From CAZTTH01 sp964615975 (GTDB taxonomy: Bacteria; Verrucomicrobiota; Lentisphaeria; JABSQK01; JAJFLO01): a DNA stretch of 40,876 bases. Where the stretch lies: positions 1 to 40,876 of the forward strand of contig CAZTTH010000034.1 of the NCBI GenBank assembly GCA_964615975.1, written 5' to 3'. The first letter of the stretch is position 1. Every line of letters starts with the position of its first letter. Below the pieces are notes generated by a model. That model saw nothing but the letters and a program-made list of their open reading frames with translations, had not been told where the DNA came from and did not search any database. Below are positions 18,184 through 27,900 of this stretch, piece by piece. The translations under genes and the position numbers were made by a program.

Positions 18184-18756
18184 TTATCTGCTTAATTTTT
18201 GCTTCAGGATTTTACGGCTTCGAGATATTCGGGTTTCAATCGCCTTGCTGGTGCATCCTAAAATTTCGGCGCACTCTTGTTGTGAATTTCCCTCCAGAAC
18301 GTGCAGGATCATGGCCGTTTTAAGAACGTGAGGAAGGGATTCGATGGCACTCAATGTCTGATTCATTTCATCCGCAGTGATCACCTGTTCTGCTGGTGTT
18401 GATGATGACGTGGCAATATGAGTAAGATCTCCCTCATTATAAGTCGGTACTAAAGCCTCATTCCCGGATAACATCCGAGACCATAATCGTCGCCAGCGAT
18501 TTCTCCGACTGTGATCACGACAGAGATTCAAGGCGATTTGATATAGCCAGGTCTTAAAGCTCGCACGGGGTTGATAGCGATGACATTGAAAATAGACGCG
18601 AACAAAGGTTTCCTGCAGTAAATCTTGCGCTTCAGCAGCATTGCCAACATAACGATAGATAAAACGGTACAATTGCTCCTGATAGCGCTTCATGATGTCG
18701 GTCAATGCCGATTCATTCCCTGATTGCAGCGCAGTAATAAGCTCTAAATCCTCCAT
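18184..18756 (-). CDS. cnrH: ECF sigma factor, CnrH-like
   Basis: 190-aa group 4 sigma factor. Region 2 spans about 10-85 (YRYVGNAAEAQDLLQETFVR; KTWLYQIALNLCRDHSRR), region 4 about 130-188 (SLPHVLKTAMILHVLEGNSQ; CAEILGCTSKAIETRISRSR), with a flexible linker at 95-125. CnrH of Cupriavidus is 191 aa. It is the third gene of a tight trio (gap 16 bp), downstream of the sensor and the membrane anti-sigma candidate, the same order as cnrYXH. Expected role: released from the membrane when metal is sensed, then transcribes its own operon and the efflux genes that follow. The family call is firm; the CnrH-type assignment rests on context and size. Confidence 0.9.
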   Translation of the reverse strand: MEDLELITALQSGNESALTDIMKRYQEQLYRFIYRYVGNAAEAQDLLQETFVRVYFQCHRYQPRASFKTWLYQIALNLCRDHSRRNRWRRLWSRMLSGNEALVPTYNEGDLTHIATSSSTPAEQVITADEMNQTLSAIESLPHVLKTAMILHVLEGNSQQECAEILGCTSKAIETRISRSRKILKQKLSR

Positions 18757-18772
18757 GAATATTCAGTATGTT

Positions 18773-19225
18773 TCATTGATTCCAGGGTTCAGCCAGAGCT
18801 TTTGCGGTTAACTTACGCAACTTCTGACTTTGTTCCGGTGTTAATATCGACTGCATTTCAAATAAATGAGCGATAACGAGTTGCTGCAAAGCGCTCTGAT
18901 GCTGGTGAATGCGTTCAATGACGGATTGTATTTTGGGAGATAAGCGTTCTTCGACCAGAATCAGGCGGGATAATTCAAGATTCAAAGTATTGAGTTCTGT
19001 CAAATGTTTTTGCCGTTGGTCACTAAAGGATTGTTCGATATCCGTCAGTGCCTTATCCTGAACGGTAGTCAATTTGAGTTGTTCATGCAGCCAATAATGG
19101 CTGGATGTCAGAGATGGGGATGATGGGTGAGGTATTAAGTAACAAACGATTAAACAGGAAATTATCGAAACGGCGGCTATCAAAGCCAGCATTAATAAAA
19201 TTCTGGGAATATTATGTTGTTTCAT
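18773..19225 (-). CDS. cnrX: CnrX-like periplasmic metal sensor, membrane anchored
   Basis: 150-aa protein with one N-terminal TM (about 8-31) and a periplasmic helical domain of the Metal_resist/CnrX type. Motifs SHYWLHEQL and IAHLFEMQSILTPEQ parallel SHADLHEML and LVHVFEMRAGLKPE, which I recall from CnrX. Without gaps, His43, His47, Glu64, His120 and Met124 each fall one position after CnrX ligands H42, H46, E63, H119 and M123. CnrX binds Ni(II)/Co(II) through these residues and then relieves CnrY inhibition of CnrH. It lies 10 bp after the anti-sigma candidate and 16 bp before the sigma factor. Very likely a Ni/Co-type sensor, but metal choice could differ. Confidence 0.88.
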   Translation of the reverse strand: MKQHNIPRILLMLALIAAVSIISCLIVCYLIPHPSSPSLTSSHYWLHEQLKLTTVQDKALTDIEQSFSDQRQKHLTELNTLNLELSRLILVEERLSPKIQSVIERIHQHQSALQQLVIAHLFEMQSILTPEQSQKLRKLTAKALAEPWNQ

Positions 19226-19235
19226 CGAAGTGGAT

Positions 19236-19541
19236 TCATGGTCGATTCAATAGTTTGGGTGAGCCAAAAACTTCTAATCCTAGCACTGCTTGAATGTGTG
19301 TTTGTTGCCGGCCATCACTTTCATACCAATGACCGAACCCGATCCCGAATAACATGGCCAGGCACAATGTTGCAATTGCATAACGCCCATTGAAAATGGT
19401 TACTTCCATCCATGAAAAAAAGGATAGGGATTGGGTTTGCCTGATTTTCAGCCAAACCTGATCTCTTAGTGATGGTGGGGAAGTCGCTATCTCCAATTTT
19501 GCCAGAGCAGATAAATTTTGATCTAATTGTGAATCATTCAT
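19236..19541 (-). CDS. cnrY: Small single-pass membrane protein, candidate CnrY-like anti-sigma
   Basis: 101 aa with about 50 cytoplasmic residues, one TM (about 52-70, AIATLCLAMLFGIGFG) and about 30 periplasmic residues. This is the size and topology of CnrY (about 95 aa), which traps CnrH at the membrane and contacts CnrX in the periplasm. Sequence similarity is too low to recognise by eye; the call rests on position (first of the trio), size and topology. There is no clear Shine-Dalgarno site; a 9-bp inverted repeat lies 8 nt upstream of the ATG. Confidence 0.65.
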   Translation of the reverse strand: MNDSQLDQNLSALAKLEIATSPPSLRDQVWLKIRQTQSLSFFSWMEVTIFNGRYAIATLCLAMLFGIGFGHWYESDGRQQTHIQAVLGLEVFGSPKLLNRP

Positions 19542-19548
19542 ATTAACA

Positions 19549-19573
19549 GTTAAACGCGTGAAATGCGTTTAAC
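19549..19573 (-). promoter_or_regulatory. Inverted repeat in the leader of the cnrY-like gene
   Basis: Perfect 9-bp arms GTTAAACGC/GCGTTTAAC with a 7-nt spacer end 8 nt from the ATG at 19541. It could be an operator or an mRNA hairpin that restricts ribosome access, since no Shine-Dalgarno sequence is visible between it and the start. Confidence 0.5.
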
Positions 19574-19678
19574 CCTCAAATACTTTAAGATTTTTGGTCT
19601 TCTTTTGGAAACTTGAGTGTGACATCATGTTCAGATTTCCTTACCCGAGGGAAATTGCGATGTCCCTCATATACAATT

Positions 19679-21067
19679 TTAAGCTGCTACTGTTTCGCCG
19701 ATTATCTTGTAATTTAACCGCATGCTTGTGCCGGGGTAGACAAACTCGGCCGCGTTCAATTCTTGCAGCAGCAACTGAATCGCACGCTGGGCTTGTGGAT
19801 TGGCCATCGGATGAATTCGCATCACCAATTGTTGCCGGGCTTCGTCTGGCAACAGATCAGCTTCGGAACGGTAAAGGTCGCGGAGTAAAGCACGCGCATC
19901 CTCGGGACGTCCGAGATGGGGACGCAATAACGAAGCCATCGCCGTTTCCGCATGATAAGCAATCATTTTCACCGTGTCCATAAGATGTTTACGGCTGGGA
20001 GCCAATGGTTCGAAACGATCGGCTTCCGGCAACTCATCGAAAGCAATGTGTTTGGTGGTGGCCTTGCGCTGCGCTTTGAGTTGGGTCAACTCGACCTCCA
20101 AATGGGTGATGGTTTCGCGCAATTCTCCTTTCTTCCTCGTCCACGTTTCCATTTTCCTTTCCGCCATCTCCGGATGGAGTTCCAAGGCGGCGAATTCGGC
20201 TTGATAACGAAAGAGTTTTGCCTGTTTCGAACGGCACTTCGAATCGACCGCCCGCCAGCGTGGAGTCACCACCTTGGCGGGGACAGAAATCGGCGCCGTT
20301 CCATATTCTCCAAGAAGATCAATGCCAAAGTGTTCCATCATATATTTGAAGTAATTTTCCTGGCACCATCGATTGAACAATAAGATCGCATCCTGGAGGG
20401 CAAAGCGGCTATATGCCGTGCTGATCAAACTGGTTTGATGACCGCTCTCGGTAAGCCGCCGCACCTCACGCATCCACAACCCGTTTTTGGCATCCCCGAT
20501 CCAACTGCCCATCTCCGCCAACTTCATCGTCACCTTTTCCCCTGTCGTCAGCGTTGCCGTTTCTTCCTTGAACCATTCCACCGGCCAATCCGCGCCGGGG
20601 TTCTTCCGATAGGTCACACAGGCAATCCAATAGCGCCGCCACATCTTCTTGAACCACCCCGGACTGTACCCCGCACGATCAAAAACCAGAATCATCCAAT
20701 GCCGGTAGGCATCGGCTTCCAATTCCGCTTCCCCAGGGTGCGGAACTTCCTTGAGCAACCGCGGAATTATCTCCTCTTCCATGGTTTTGATCAAGCCTTT
20801 GTCGATCGTTTGCGTCACCGCAAAATACGGCTGCCCCGCCGCATCATTCACCCAATAATCCGTCGTCCCCCGCAAACATAATCGCTGCCGCGACACATAC
20901 CGGCGCGGCAATTTCGTCAGTTTTCCATGATACACACGCACATGCCCGTCGACATACAACACTCCGACCATCTCACCTGCCTCCTGCAACCACTCCGAGC
21001 TCAAATGCCCGCTCCATTTCTCTGCCGCTCCAGCTTGACTCATTTCCGCCAATTTCTCCTCCCGCAA
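19679..21067 (-). pseudogene. Transposase, C-terminal catalytic part (split frame)
   Basis: 462 codons encoding an RNase H-like DDE-type domain: YVDGHVRVYHG supplies the first Asp, LVFDRAGYSPGWF the second, and a helical acidic region follows. The only start available is a TTG at the frame junction, so this is not an independent gene. A -1 shift relative to 21040-21921 joins the two frames into a protein of about 745 aa. From memory, related transposases read through this junction as one ORF (IPEVR then LRE-KL), which argues for a mutational frameshift; a programmed shift is possible. IS family not assigned. Confidence 0.75.
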
Positions 21068-21921
21068 TGCGGGATCCGCACTTCCGGAATCCGATCCAAT
21101 CCCATCAATTTGCCCAAATCACCCGGAGATTCATAGCGCAATCGTTCCACCGTTCGCAGACGCCCCAATGCCATGTACGACAATAAATTCAACACATGTG
21201 CCACCGTATAATACCCTTTCAATTTCGCGAAACATCCATCCACATGGCGCAACAAGCCATTGGCCAATAACGCCGGCAAGGCGCATAACAATCCCCCGTA
21301 TGACACATCCACGCATGCTTCAAAACGCGTCGGCGCCCCAGCGGTCAACATGCCCATTGCCGCCAGCGTGCGCTCTAATGGTCGAGTACACCCCATCCCC
21401 AGTCCGGCACTGGCCTCTACGTCCGCTTCCCCGCGCTCTGATTTACTCCGACCAGCTTCCTTATCTTCGCCTTTCGCCTCACAGATTCGACCTGCTTTGA
21501 TCGCTTTTCGCAACGCATCCGGTTTCACCCCCAATTCCCGTGCCACTTCGCTCCGACTCTTCCCGCTTTGAAACAACCTCTCCGCCCGTTTGATCTCTGC
21601 CGCCTTGATTACCGCACCGCCACGCTTCCCCCGCTCCTTATAAAACCCATTCACCCCCTCTTTACGATAAACTTTCACCCACCGCTTCACACTTCTGGCA
21701 GACACCCCAAATGCTTTGACGATCTCCACCTGCTTGCACATCCCGCTATCTGTCAACTGACTTACAAACATGCGAAATGACCTCTCGTCCTTCGCTTGAT
21801 GACAGAATACAGGATTAAACCCGCAATAATAAATCCACTCCTTTTCACCCCGGATCACACTCACCAACTCGTTGATCGATGTCGATCCATCAGGCAGTAA
21901 CGACAAAATTCCCTGACCCAT
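21040..21921 (-). pseudogene. Transposase, N-terminal DNA-binding part (split frame)
   Basis: 293 codons. A homeodomain-like helix-turn-helix pair occupies roughly 85-180 (FGVSARSVKRWVKVYRKEGV; SEVARELGVKPDALRKAIKA), followed by a conserved helical block (YTVAHVLNLLSYMALGRLRT; YESPGDLGKLMGLDRIPEVR) that in relatives leads straight into the catalytic domain. Here the frame ends 15 residues after IPEVR, with 28 bp overlapping the catalytic frame. The overlap contains a 15-bp hairpin motif also found twice near 24.7 kb. Confidence 0.75.
21060..21074. repeat. 15-bp hairpin motif inside the transposase frame junction
   Basis: TCCCGCAATGCGGGA is identical to 24786-24800 and to the complement of 24708-24722. 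Here it lies within the 28-bp overlap of the two transposase frames. Confidence 0.75.
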
Positions 21922-22096
21922 TTTTGACTCCTTTCCGCGCCAGATTTATGGGCGTATTCAAAGGACAAAGGTGTCATCCGTTTTTCCCAAGGAAAGTCGT
22001 CCGTTTAATTTTTCCTGTCGATATGCAATCTCTTCGATTTCCTATCTTTATGATGCAAATTAAGAAAAATATCAATTCCTTTAAATCAGGAGTTCT

Positions 22097-22825
22097 AAAA
22101 TTAAACCCACATTAAAATTCGCTTCGTTTTTATCGCAGTTATTATCTCTCATGTAATCCCAAAGGCATTCGATATTGCGAAAGTAATGGTTCTGATTATT
22201 ATCATCTTGGGATTAAAAATAAAACGCATTAAAATGCTTACTGTGGTCCTGGTAGAAATGTTTTCATCGCGAGCTGCTCCTTCTCACTTCAACCCCTCCA
22301 GTTCAATCAAATCCTGCAATACAGCGATTGCTTCCTGGAGTTGCCAATCCGCTTCCTGACGCCGGTAGGAGGTGAGTTTATCCGCCGTCTGCTTCTTTGC
22401 ATGTTCATCGACCTGACGCTTATCCAGATTCAAGGAAACCATCTCATTTTTATCGGCAACCGCCATGGCCGCGGCCTGCCGGGCCGCGGTGTGCCATTCC
22501 TCTTGACCTTCCCACCGCAGTCGCGATCGATTCCGCAAGGTTAACAGACCGGTTCTGACATCCCAATCGGAAACCACATTCAAGGACGTTATGGCATCCC
22601 AAAACAAGGCGTTCGGCATCTCCTGTTCCCCCATCGATAAGTGATCATGACTGGAAGGAAATATGATATCCGGGGTGACTCCTTTCCGCTGGATTGAACT
22701 GCCATTGACCCGATAGATCTTCCCGGAAGTCAATTTCAATACTCCCGGATCGAATGCCGCCCGGGAAATACCCTGATCCCGGCTGATGGCCAGGGGTTTG
22801 AGGCTTTGCATGGTGCCTTTGCCAA
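22097..22825. repeat. 729-bp direct repeat, copy 2 (within the intact protease locus)
   Basis: Partner of 372-1100, same orientation. It covers the 3' end of the intact protease gene from just at the catalytic-lysine motif to 187 bp past the stop. The two copies bracket the metal-resistance genes and the transposase. Confidence 0.93.
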
Positions 22826-24602
22826 ATGTCGTCGCTTCCCCGACAATGACCGCGCGTTGATAATCCTGCATCGCGGCGGCAAAGATTTCACTGGCGGAAG
22901 CAGTATGGCGATTAACCAGGACCACCAGCGGTCCTCCATAAGCGACAGTCCCGTCGACATCGGTCTTGATATGTACCCGGCCATATATATCGCGCACCTG
23001 TACGATCGGCCCCAGCGGGATAAACAATCCCGCCATCTCGATGGCAGCTTCGAGATTGCCGCCGCCGTTGAAACGCAAATCCACAATCAAGCCCACATTG
23101 TTACCCGCTATTGCTTTGCGAATTTCCCTGAGGACATCATGGGCGGCGCTTTTGGTCGGATGCGAGTGGGATTGAGGCTCATTTGCTTCCCGATAGAATG
23201 AATGCAGGGAAACGATGCCAATCTGCCGATCTGAAGGTTGGGACAAAGAGGAATGCGGGGATTTCGAACTCGCGGCTGATCCCGGATCAAGATCGGGGAG
23301 ATGCGTGAGTGAAGAGTTTTTGCTTATGCGCGTATCTTCATCAGACTGGGAACCGGAAGCAGCGTCATTTTTCTGCTCATCCATCAAGGGACTACTTTGG
23401 GCAACCGGGGTTGTCGGTTGAGATGAGGTGATTTCCTCATCTCTTTCTGGCACTGGATTATTCTCTCCAATACCTGCCGCCTGATTCGGCTCTGACCTGG
23501 GCAGGGAAACGGTTTTGAGCCTGGCTTCATGGCTGCGCAAGTCGATCACATCTCTGACCAGGGTGATTTCAGCGGGCGGTTCAGCGGGATTGGAATGTAT
23601 TGGAATCACGGTCAGGCACACCCGGGTGCCACGCGGTCCGCGGATCAGATTTACAGCCCGGCGCATGGGCATGAGGGTGACATCAACCGGACTGCCGCCA
23701 TCCTGGGTGACGGCAATGATCCGGTCACCCCAACGCAAGCGCCCATCCCGTTCGGCCGGCCCACCGGGGATGATTCCGGCGACTCGCAGACCTGACGGGT
23801 CACTGTGGAGCGCCGCGCCGATTCCTTCCAATGACAACGACATGGCGATTTCAAAATCATCCCTGGAGATCGGCGCCAGGTAGGCTGTATGCGGATCATA
23901 GACCTGAGCGAGGGTGGTCAGAAATATCTCCAGGATGGAAATGCGGTCGTTGCTTTCACGATGATTCAATAGCGTGACATAGGGTTGTAATAACGCGGTG
24001 CAATCAATGGCGTTTTCGCCATGCTTCAAACGGCGCAATAAGGCTTCATTTTTCAATTTAAGCCGCCATACTTCATTGAGTTCGGTTTTATCCCGACACC
24101 ATGGTTGATCAGCCCGGTCGATCCGAAAATACTCATCCAAGGTAAAATCGAGCGTTTGCTGGCAGAATGATTTGACAAACTCCAGACGTTCACGCAACCG
24201 CTCCAAATAAATGGCATAGAGTGCAAATGCCGGTGTCACATCTCCCTGCCGGAGGTAATCATCCCATTGGTCTTTAGCGGCGGCGAATCGCGCGATATCA
24301 TCCTCCATTAAATAAAGGCGTTGCGGATCCAGCGCCTGCAGGTAACGGGTGAATAATTCAAGGGTGATGGCGTCATCGAGCGGATAATGCTGATAATGGG
24401 AAGTGGCAAGCATGCTGACAACCGCCTTGGTGATCGCCGACTCGATGGGGCCGGGGGTTAATGATTCAACCGGGTCTCCCGCTCGTGAGGTTCCCTGGGC
24501 AATGGCTAATATGGCAAGCAGCAACAGCCAGCAAGTTAGTGGTCTTCGGAGCATGGAAAGGTTCAGGTATTTCGATTTTGCATGATGTGATATCCATGGC
24601 AT
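22284..24602 (-). CDS. prc: Tail-specific (Prc/Tsp-type) S41 periplasmic protease
   Basis: Processes or degrades periplasmic proteins from their C-termini. From the ATG at 24602 (AGGAG upstream) the protein is 772 aa: N-terminal signal (LTCWLLLLAILAIAQG), helical N-domain (about 45-250), PDZ domain (about 253-338), an unusual 90-residue Ser/Pro/Asp-rich linker (about 369-459), S41 catalytic core and a Prc-type C-terminal helical domain. Catalytic residues by analogy with E. coli Prc: Ser569 (TASASEIFAAAMQD), Asp580, Lys595 (TFGKGTMQ). An in-frame ATG at 24698 is possible but has no Shine-Dalgarno site and abuts a hairpin. Its 3' end is duplicated at 559-1100. E. coli Prc is 682 aa; the linker accounts for the excess. 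Confidence 0.92.
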   Translation of the reverse strand: MPWISHHAKSKYLNLSMLRRPLTCWLLLLAILAIAQGTSRAGDPVESLTPGPIESAITKAVVSMLATSHYQHYPLDDAITLELFTRYLQALDPQRLYLMEDDIARFAAAKDQWDDYLRQGDVTPAFALYAIYLERLRERLEFVKSFCQQTLDFTLDEYFRIDRADQPWCRDKTELNEVWRLKLKNEALLRRLKHGENAIDCTALLQPYVTLLNHRESNDRISILEIFLTTLAQVYDPHTAYLAPISRDDFEIAMSLSLEGIGAALHSDPSGLRVAGIIPGGPAERDGRLRWGDRIIAVTQDGGSPVDVTLMPMRRAVNLIRGPRGTRVCLTVIPIHSNPAEPPAEITLVRDVIDLRSHEARLKTVSLPRSEPNQAAGIGENNPVPERDEEITSSQPTTPVAQSSPLMDEQKNDAASGSQSDEDTRISKNSSLTHLPDLDPGSAASSKSPHSSLSQPSDRQIGIVSLHSFYREANEPQSHSHPTKSAAHDVLREIRKAIAGNNVGLIVDLRFNGGGNLEAAIEMAGLFIPLGPIVQVRDIYGRVHIKTDVDGTVAYGGPLVVLVNRHTASASEIFAAAMQDYQRAVIVGEATTFGKGTMQSLKPLAISRDQGISRAAFDPGVLKLTSGKIYRVNGSSIQRKGVTPDIIFPSSHDHLSMGEQEMPNALFWDAITSLNVVSDWDVRTGLLTLRNRSRLRWEGQEEWHTAARQAAAMAVADKNEMVSLNLDKRQVDEHAKKQTADKLTSYRRQEADWQLQEAIAVLQDLIELEGLK

Positions 24603-24705
24603 GGCGTCATTGTTCTCTCCTGACGCGGACACTGCCCGATATGTGTTAAGAGTCGGTTGGAGTACAGACTTAAGCCTGCTCTGCTCTTCGGTCGTCATCG
24701 GAAGC

Positions 24706-24724
24706 CGTCCCGCATTGCGGGACG
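24706..24724. repeat. Short hairpin repeat (GTCCCGCATTGCGGGAC type)
   Basis: Arms CGTCCCGCA and TGCGGGACG around a single T, in the 227- to 323-bp gap between the protease and kinase genes. Shares the 15-bp core with 24786-24800 and 21060-21074. Confidence 0.7.
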
Positions 24725-24783
24725 TTACGCTAACGGGGTTACACCAATGATTGTCCTATCTTCGCCTGACGCTGTTGGAGTCC

Positions 24784-24802
24784 AGTCCCGCAATGCGGGA
24801 CT
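24784..24802. repeat. Short hairpin repeat, second copy
   Basis: Arms AGTCCCGCA and TGCGGGACT around a single A, 78 bp from the first copy and inverted relative to it. No U-tract follows, so this is repeat-like rather than a clear terminator. Nothing else is evident in the gap 24603-24925. Confidence 0.7.
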
Positions 24803-24925
24803 GCCGCAGAGGGATTGGTCCTCAAGACACCGCGTCATCCTGCCATTCGGCAGGAGAACTCCCAACCTTATTGACCTCAATGCTCACGCTCAACAGGTAC
24901 GTTGCCCGCGTCAGGCTTGGGATAA

Positions 24926-27900
24926 TCATATGATCTTCGTTGGCTCTGCCGGTGCCGTGGTCCGGTGTAATGCGCGATATAACACATCGGCTATTTGTTG
25001 CAGGGTGAAAGGTTTATCTAGAGTTAGATGAACCCCCATCGCCTTAAACTCTTGCTTATGATGTTCCTCCAGGCGGCCGCTGGCAACAACCACCGGGATA
25101 TCCGGCATCTGCTTGCGCAAAGCCGAAACAAAAGAGAGTCCATCCATCTGGGGCATGTTCAAATCTGTGATGATAACTCGGAGATCGTCACGGTATTTGG
25201 ACACCTGTTCGAGCGCATTGATGCCGTCAATTGCCAGCACCGGGGTGAAATTCAATTGGGTCAGAACCGCGCCCGCGACATAACGGACCTCGGCATTGTC
25301 ATCCACAAAGAGCACGGTTTCTTTATTTCCGGAGTAATCAGCATATGATTTCGTCACCGGTTCTTCAACCGGTAGGACCTTTTCGATTGGCAGATAAACC
25401 GTGAACGCCGAACCATTGCTCACCCGCGATAAGACTTGAATAAATCCGCCATGTCCCTTGACTATGCCCTGAACTGTCGACAATCCCAATCCCGTGCTTT
25501 TTTCCAATTGTTTGGTGGTGAAAAATGGATCAAAGATGCGGTCAATGATTTGGGGCGGGATCCCCACTCCGGTATCGATAACCCGGATGACCAGATATTG
25601 ACCGGGTTTGGCTGCCGTCACATGAGCTCTCGACAGAAAGCTGGAATTCACGTCCAGGGTCTCCATTTCAACGATGAGCGATCCACCGTGCGGCATTGCT
25701 TCGCGGGCATTGACACACAGATTCATCACCACCTGATTCAACAGGGCGGGGTCGCCCAGAATCCCGGGCAGATTAGGTTCCAAACGCAATTTGAATTGAA
25801 TGTTTCGGGGAAAAGTGCCGCGAATGTTTTTCTCCATTTCCTTCGCGAAATGGAAAGGCTGAATCAACACTCGTTGACCTTCCAAACCCCGGGCGTAAGT
25901 CAACAACTGGCGCACCATATCCGCCGCGCGCCGGATACTGGCTTTCATGGATTCGAGAACTTCGATTTCGTCAGAGTTTTCCACATGCAGATATTCCACC
26001 CCCATCATGATGGGCGAGAGCGCGTTATTGAGATCGTGGGCCAGGCCGCCAGCCAGTGTGCCAATAGCTTCCATTCGTTGTGCCCGTTTTGCGATTAATT
26101 CGGTATTGATCCGTTTGGTGAGGTCCAGATTCGTGCCGATCATGCGGATGGGGTTGCCGGCTGCATCGCGTAATACCACGGCATTGGCTTGAATGTGATG
26201 AACGGTCTCATCGGGCCAAAGCAGACGAAATTCCATGTCGAATTCCCGCTCGCCTCGCAATGCTGCCTGAACTTCATTATCCACTCGCTCCCGGTCTTCA
26301 GGGTGCAGGCTGTTTTCCCAGATATCATAGGTGATGGTTGTGGCAATTGAGTCAATGCCATACAGCCGGTACATCTCATCATTCCAGATTATTTCATTGT
26401 TGGCGATATCCCAATCCCAGATGCCCACATTCGCGGCGCGCGTCGCCAGCATCAGGCGATTTGAGGTTAAACGCAGCGCTTCTTCCGCATGCTTATAATT
26501 GGTCACATCCTTCAGGGTAAAGACAATCAGTTCGATTTCATTGTTGGCGCCCTGTATCGCTGCCATTCCCAAATCCCAATAGGTGACGCCCCATTCAGGA
26601 TGATCTGGAAATACGAATGGGCGGGATTTTCGGCTGTAGACCTGCCGCTGTTGGATAGCCAAATCGAATTCGTCCTTGAGCGGTGAGGGATATAATTCGA
26701 AGTGATTATGACCGGAAAATTCCGCGACTGAACGGCCGCAAACCTTTGCGTAAGAATCACTGACTTTGATGAAATTATAGTCTTTGTCGAGCAGGACAAT
26801 ACAATCCAGGGAATGCGTGAAGATCAGGTCAAGGAGGCGTGCCTGCTCATGAACTTTTGCCGTCACTTTTTTGTGTTCAGTGATGTCGCGTGATACACCA
26901 ATTATCCCGATAATCTTGCCGGTGGTGTCGCGCCAGGGTGTTTTATGAGTCATGAAGGTATAGATGGTATTCGCGATCTGGCCGGTTTCCTCTCGGACCA
27001 TGCTTTTTCCGCTTGCCATAACCTCGGTATCGGTTGCTTTGAAGACTTTGGCGGTGGCGGGATCAATCAATTCGGCATCGGTGCGACCGATCACCGTCGC
27101 AATCGGATGTCCGAGAAGCCGCGCCCCCGCGGCATTGATGATTTGATAACGACCTTCGCTATCTTTGCTGAAGATGGCGTCATCGGTGCCATCCATAATG
27201 GCGCTGAGCAAACTATGCTGACGGGAAATTTCGGCTTCCTTGAGCCGGCTCTCGGTGATTTCAGTGGTTAACGCGCGGGTTCGTTCAGCCACCTGTTCCT
27301 CGAGATTTTTATAGAAATTGGCCAATTCCGCCGCCATTCTGTTTAGAGCTTGTCCGAGGATGACGAATTCCCGAGGTCCGGATTCCGGCACGCGGGCGTT
27401 GAAGTCATGTTGCCGGAGTCGTTTGGTGCCTTCCACCATTGCCAGCGCCGGAGAAATCACCGAGCGCGTCAATAACAATGAGACCACGGTCAGGGTCAGC
27501 AGGGTGACAATGCCGGCGAAAATGCCGAATCGCTGCATCGCGGTCAGCGGCGCCATGACCTCTGACACATCCACCTTGGTAACCATGCCCCAGCGAAATG
27601 ATGGCAGATACTGCCAGGCGGTGACCACCGCCACATCCCGATAATCCCGAGCAATCTCGGCGCCGCGTTTTTCGGTTAACGCGCGATAGGTCGCCAGATA
27701 TTTTTTTGTCCCCGCGGTATAGCGAATCTTAAATGCCGCATCGGAGGCGTGTCGAGTCGGTGCGACGAAGACGATTTCATCGGCATTGCGAACCGCGATG
27801 ATCGTTTCCCCCGTATTTCCCAAGCCCGTGTAATCATTGACCAGTGCATAAATTTCCTTATTATTAAATTGAAACGCGATGACCCCGATCAAGGCGCCAT

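Larger units (their letters stand above)
19634..21997 (-). mobile_element. Insertion-sequence-like element (boundaries tentative)
   Basis: The element is supported by the two transposase frames inside it. Ends are guesses from a weak imperfect inverted repeat: TTTCCTT followed by GGGAAA and GATG on the left (about 19636-19665), with a similar order on the complement at 21970-21994. No target-site duplication was confirmed. It sits at the inner border of the metal block, next to the intact copy of the 729-bp repeat. Confidence 0.45.

Noticed and set aside
24706..24802. Rho-independent terminators for the kinase operon
   Set aside because: The hairpins are strong but no U-run follows either one on the minus strand.
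25436..26098. 220-codon plus-strand frame opposite the kinase gene
   Set aside because: Antisense shadow of the HisKA/HATPase region; no ribosome-binding site or domain.
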